Positions 42,560 to 44,421 of a stretch of DNA of 44,421 nucleotides are shown piece after piece. The stretch's first letter is position 1; each line of letters opens with the position of its first letter. Location of the stretch: positions 1 to 44,421 of the forward strand of contig WHUX01000320.1 in assembly GCA_015179025.1 (NCBI GenBank), in the 5' to 3' direction. The notes beneath the pieces are model-generated. The model was not told where the DNA came from. It did no database searches and saw only the letters and a program-made list of their open reading frames with translations. The stretch is from Terfezia claveryi (Eukaryota > Ascomycota > Pezizomycetes > Pezizales > Pezizaceae). Position numbers and translations under genes: made by a program.

Positions 42560-43640
42560 TTTCAACCAGACTAAGGATTTTCTTAGTCTTTTGCACGACC
42601 CTCCTCTAGTGGTGCCAACCTAGTCTTGTGCCAACCAAGTCGTTGGACCTAGTCTGGTTGGCACGGTTGGACCTAGTCTGTGTGGTGCCAACCAGACTCA
42701 GAATATCCTCGGGTTGAGACTAAGAATATCCTTAGTCTAGTTGAAAATCCTTGCAGTCATGCCAACCAGACTAGGTAGTCCGTACTTACTCGCCTCAATT
42801 CTCCTGTACTAGGAGGACTGCCATTCCCCAACCAGACCAGTCTCTTACCTTCTTACGTTCACTTTATCATGGTTACCTACGAGCGGCTTGTGCCAACCAG
42901 ACTTTGCTTTGTGATAGGAAGCCGACGTCAAGTGCCAATCTCAGGTAGCCAGGGGTATACGCTAGACTTCATCAAGCAATTGCCCATAACGTCCATTTCC
43001 CAAACAGCCTTTTTTACGTGCCAACCAGACTACTCTTTTACGTTCACATTATAGTCTTTGTTAGTCTGGTTGGCACAAGCCTCTCGTAGAGAAGTCTTTG
43101 TTTGGTTTGTCTGGTTGGCACAACCTCTAGTCAAATGTAGTCTGTTAGGAATAGTCAACTGCATAATGAAACAAACTAGCCATTAGGGGACCTCTCAAGG
43201 TCCAATCACAGTAGTCTGTTGTGCCAACCAGATTACAAGCTTAGACCAGATCAAGTAATAGCCATTAGCGTCCATTCCCCAACCAGACTTTGCTTTGTGA
43301 TAGGAAGCCAACGTCAAGTGCCAATCTCAGGTAGCCAGGGGTATACGCTAGACTATATCAAGCAATTGCCCATAACGAGCATTTCCCAAACAGCCTTTTT
43401 TTACATTCACATTATAGTCTTTGTTTGTCTGGTTGGCACAACCTCTTGTCAAATGTAGTCTGTTTGGAATGGTCAACTGCATAATGAAACAAACTAGCCG
43501 TTAGGGTAGTCTGGTTGGCACCCGTAGGGTGACCTCGCAAGGTCCAATCACAGTAGTCTGTTTACCAACCAGATTACAGCTTAGACCAGATCAAGTAATA
43601 GCCGTTAGCGTCCATTCCCCAACCAGACTAGTCCTGAACA
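42560..43640. repeat. Cluster of AGTCTGGTTGGCAC / GTGCCAACCAGACT inverted motifs
   Basis: More than a dozen full or partial copies occur in both orientations. One pair brackets about 60 bases (about 43018-43076: GTGCCAACCAGAC ... GTCTGGTTGGCAC). That segment is absent from the otherwise matching second copy of the direct duplication, so it behaves like a tiny inserted inverted-repeat element. The same motif is seen singly at 22895 and in variant form near 15.8 kb, 19.68 kb and in the arms of the Mutator-like element. Confidence 0.75.
42902..43627 (+). repeat. Direct duplication, two units of about 390 and 340 bp
   Basis: Unit 1 (42902-43288) and unit 2 (43289-43627) both run from TTTGCTTTGTGATAGGAAGC through AAGCAATTGCCCATAACG and CATAATGAAACAAACTAGCC to GCGTCCATTCCCCAACCAGA. 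Unit 1 holds the extra inverted-motif insert near 43018-43090. Unit 2 has a small extra AGTCTGGTTGGCACCCGTAG near 43506. Confidence 0.85.
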
Positions 43641-44017
43641 TTTTTATATTCGCTTTATTACATTCGCTTCTTTACATGATCAAACTTTGGCCATAATCCA
43701 CGTACAAAGAAATAGCTGTTTGCTATGTCCACAAGTTGTAAACGAAATGGTGGCCATGGTCAGGTCGGTATGCTATTTATTACCGTACCGTCTTCGACAT
43801 TCATAGTCCCTCAACATCAACCATATTTGATATATGGTGACAGAAGCCTTGCCTGAACTACTTTCATAGTCAATATCTAAGAACTCTGGGAAACGGCAAA
43901 CTCAAACCCATTCACTCTCTATTCCATTGTAAGCAGACTGAGAGGGGGCCGTGCTCTACGTCCACTAACAATCTACTAGTCCAGATAGCCATTGATTGGC
44001 AATATCAAGGATACGAA

Positions 44018-44421
44018 ATGCCACCAAAAAGGAAACAACCGGCAGACACCAATGAAGAGTCAGAAGATGACTATCATGTAACACGGTCCAATCATGGACA
44101 TGCAAAAGTAGTTGGATTTTTCGGGGAAGGGATTCCAGAAAACCTGTATGGGCTCTGGAGGCGAGATATTGCACACATAATGAAACAAAGCGGTATCTAC
44201 GGACCGCAAAGAGCTGGAACGGATACATGGACGACATTTCTCAAGCATGCCGTGGCTCTCCCGACGATGGCTCCTATGGGACAACTCAAATACCTCAATG
44301 ATAAGTCCATTAGCTATGCTGTCAATATCTTGGCTCAAGATGTTGCTAAGAAAGTGCGTAGCGGGGCTGTCATCAGGGATAAGGCAGTGAAATCTGCACG
44401 AGAGGCACATGCGGCAGAATA
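44018..44421 (+). CDS. 5' part of an unrecognised gene running off the right edge
   Basis: From ATG 44018 a plus-strand frame stays open for 134 codons to the window end, with a stop-free stretch also just upstream. It starts MPPKRKQPADTNEESEDDYH, a basic then acidic tail that could act as a nuclear signal. A folded-looking, mixed region follows (VVGFFGEGIPENLYGLWRRD, IMKQSGIYGPQRAGTDTWTT, LNDKSISYAVNILAQDVAKK). No family is recognised. Antisense frames at 43965-44410 are its shadows. No intron is obvious. Confidence 0.5.
   Translation, partial: MPPKRKQPADTNEESEDDYHVTRSNHGHAKVVGFFGEGIPENLYGLWRRDIAHIMKQSGIYGPQRAGTDTWTTFLKHAVALPTMAPMGQLKYLNDKSISYAVNILAQDVAKKVRSGAVIRDKAVKSAREAHAAE

Larger units (their letters stand above)
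42068..44017. other. 2-kb region of short inverted motifs, no gene
   Basis: It contains an 18-bp direct duplication (AGTTGGTGTAGTATAAC, 42099-42134), a hairpin-prone GC-rich block (42425-42535, CGGTCAAA...TTTGACCG with inner GCCGCTAACCT/AGGCGGTTAGG), many copies of AGTCTGGTTGGCAC and its complement (42560-43630) and a direct duplication (42902-43627). No protein or RNA gene is recognised. Confidence 0.55.

Noticed and set aside
43965..44410. Minus-strand frames of 90 and 116 codons at the right edge
   Set aside because: They are antisense to a longer plus-strand frame with better composition and an uninterrupted run to the window end.

Overview
The window looks like a piece of a filamentous ascomycete genome (probably Pezizomycotina). 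The reasons are short introns of about 45-62 bases with GTATGT/GTAGGT-type donors and CTAAC branch points, chromodomain Ty3 retrotransposons, pogo, Mutator-like and Plavaka-type DNA transposons, and many in-frame stops of the CAG/CGA/CAA-to-TAG/TGA/TAA or TGG-to-TAG kind. Such stops are what repeat-induced C-to-T mutation leaves behind. The taxon is an inference; no species marker was recognised.

Layout. 1-2.9 kb is the heavily mutated 3' part of a Ty3 chromovirus, followed by an LTR carrying palindromic tandem repeats. 3.66-6.26 kb is a non-autonomous Mutator-like element made almost wholly of two arms of about 1.1-1.2 kb in inverted orientation, flanked by a perfect 10-bp target duplication. 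6.3-10.2 kb has no gene I can support.

10.2-22.5 kb is a gene island rich in nuclease-type proteins of the kind fungi carry as effector or conflict genes. It holds a broken HNH-family gene next to a truncated 5S rRNA gene, an intact single-exon protein with a restriction-endonuclease-like core, a dead inverted paralogue of that protein, a broken pogo transposase beside a second 5S fragment, and two different Crinkler-type NTPase-nuclease genes facing each other. 23.1-23.6 kb contains an unexpectedly long open frame in very AT-rich DNA.

23.9-37.2 kb is a retrotransposon stack. A decayed Ty3 copy truncated in its protease abuts a nearly complete relative (gag, protease, RT, RNase H, integrase, chromodomain). 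The 3' LTR of that relative is interrupted by a third Ty3 element of another family, itself cut off inside the integrase C-terminus. In all three, pol lies in the -1 frame relative to gag, and a slippery heptamer followed by a hairpin sits at the end of gag.

37.2-41.9 kb holds a 30-bp minisatellite, a decayed Plavaka-type (KDZ superfamily) transposase on the minus strand, and about 4.5 tandem copies of a 187-198-bp repeat at its 5' side. 42.5-43.6 kb is a patch of short inverted AGTCTGGTTGGCAC motifs and a direct duplication. At the right edge an unrecognised plus-strand gene starts at 44018 and runs out of the window.

The most promising material is the nuclease island, the -1 frameshift signals, the long-armed Mutator-like palindrome, the 5S-derived pieces and the unexplained AT-rich open frame.
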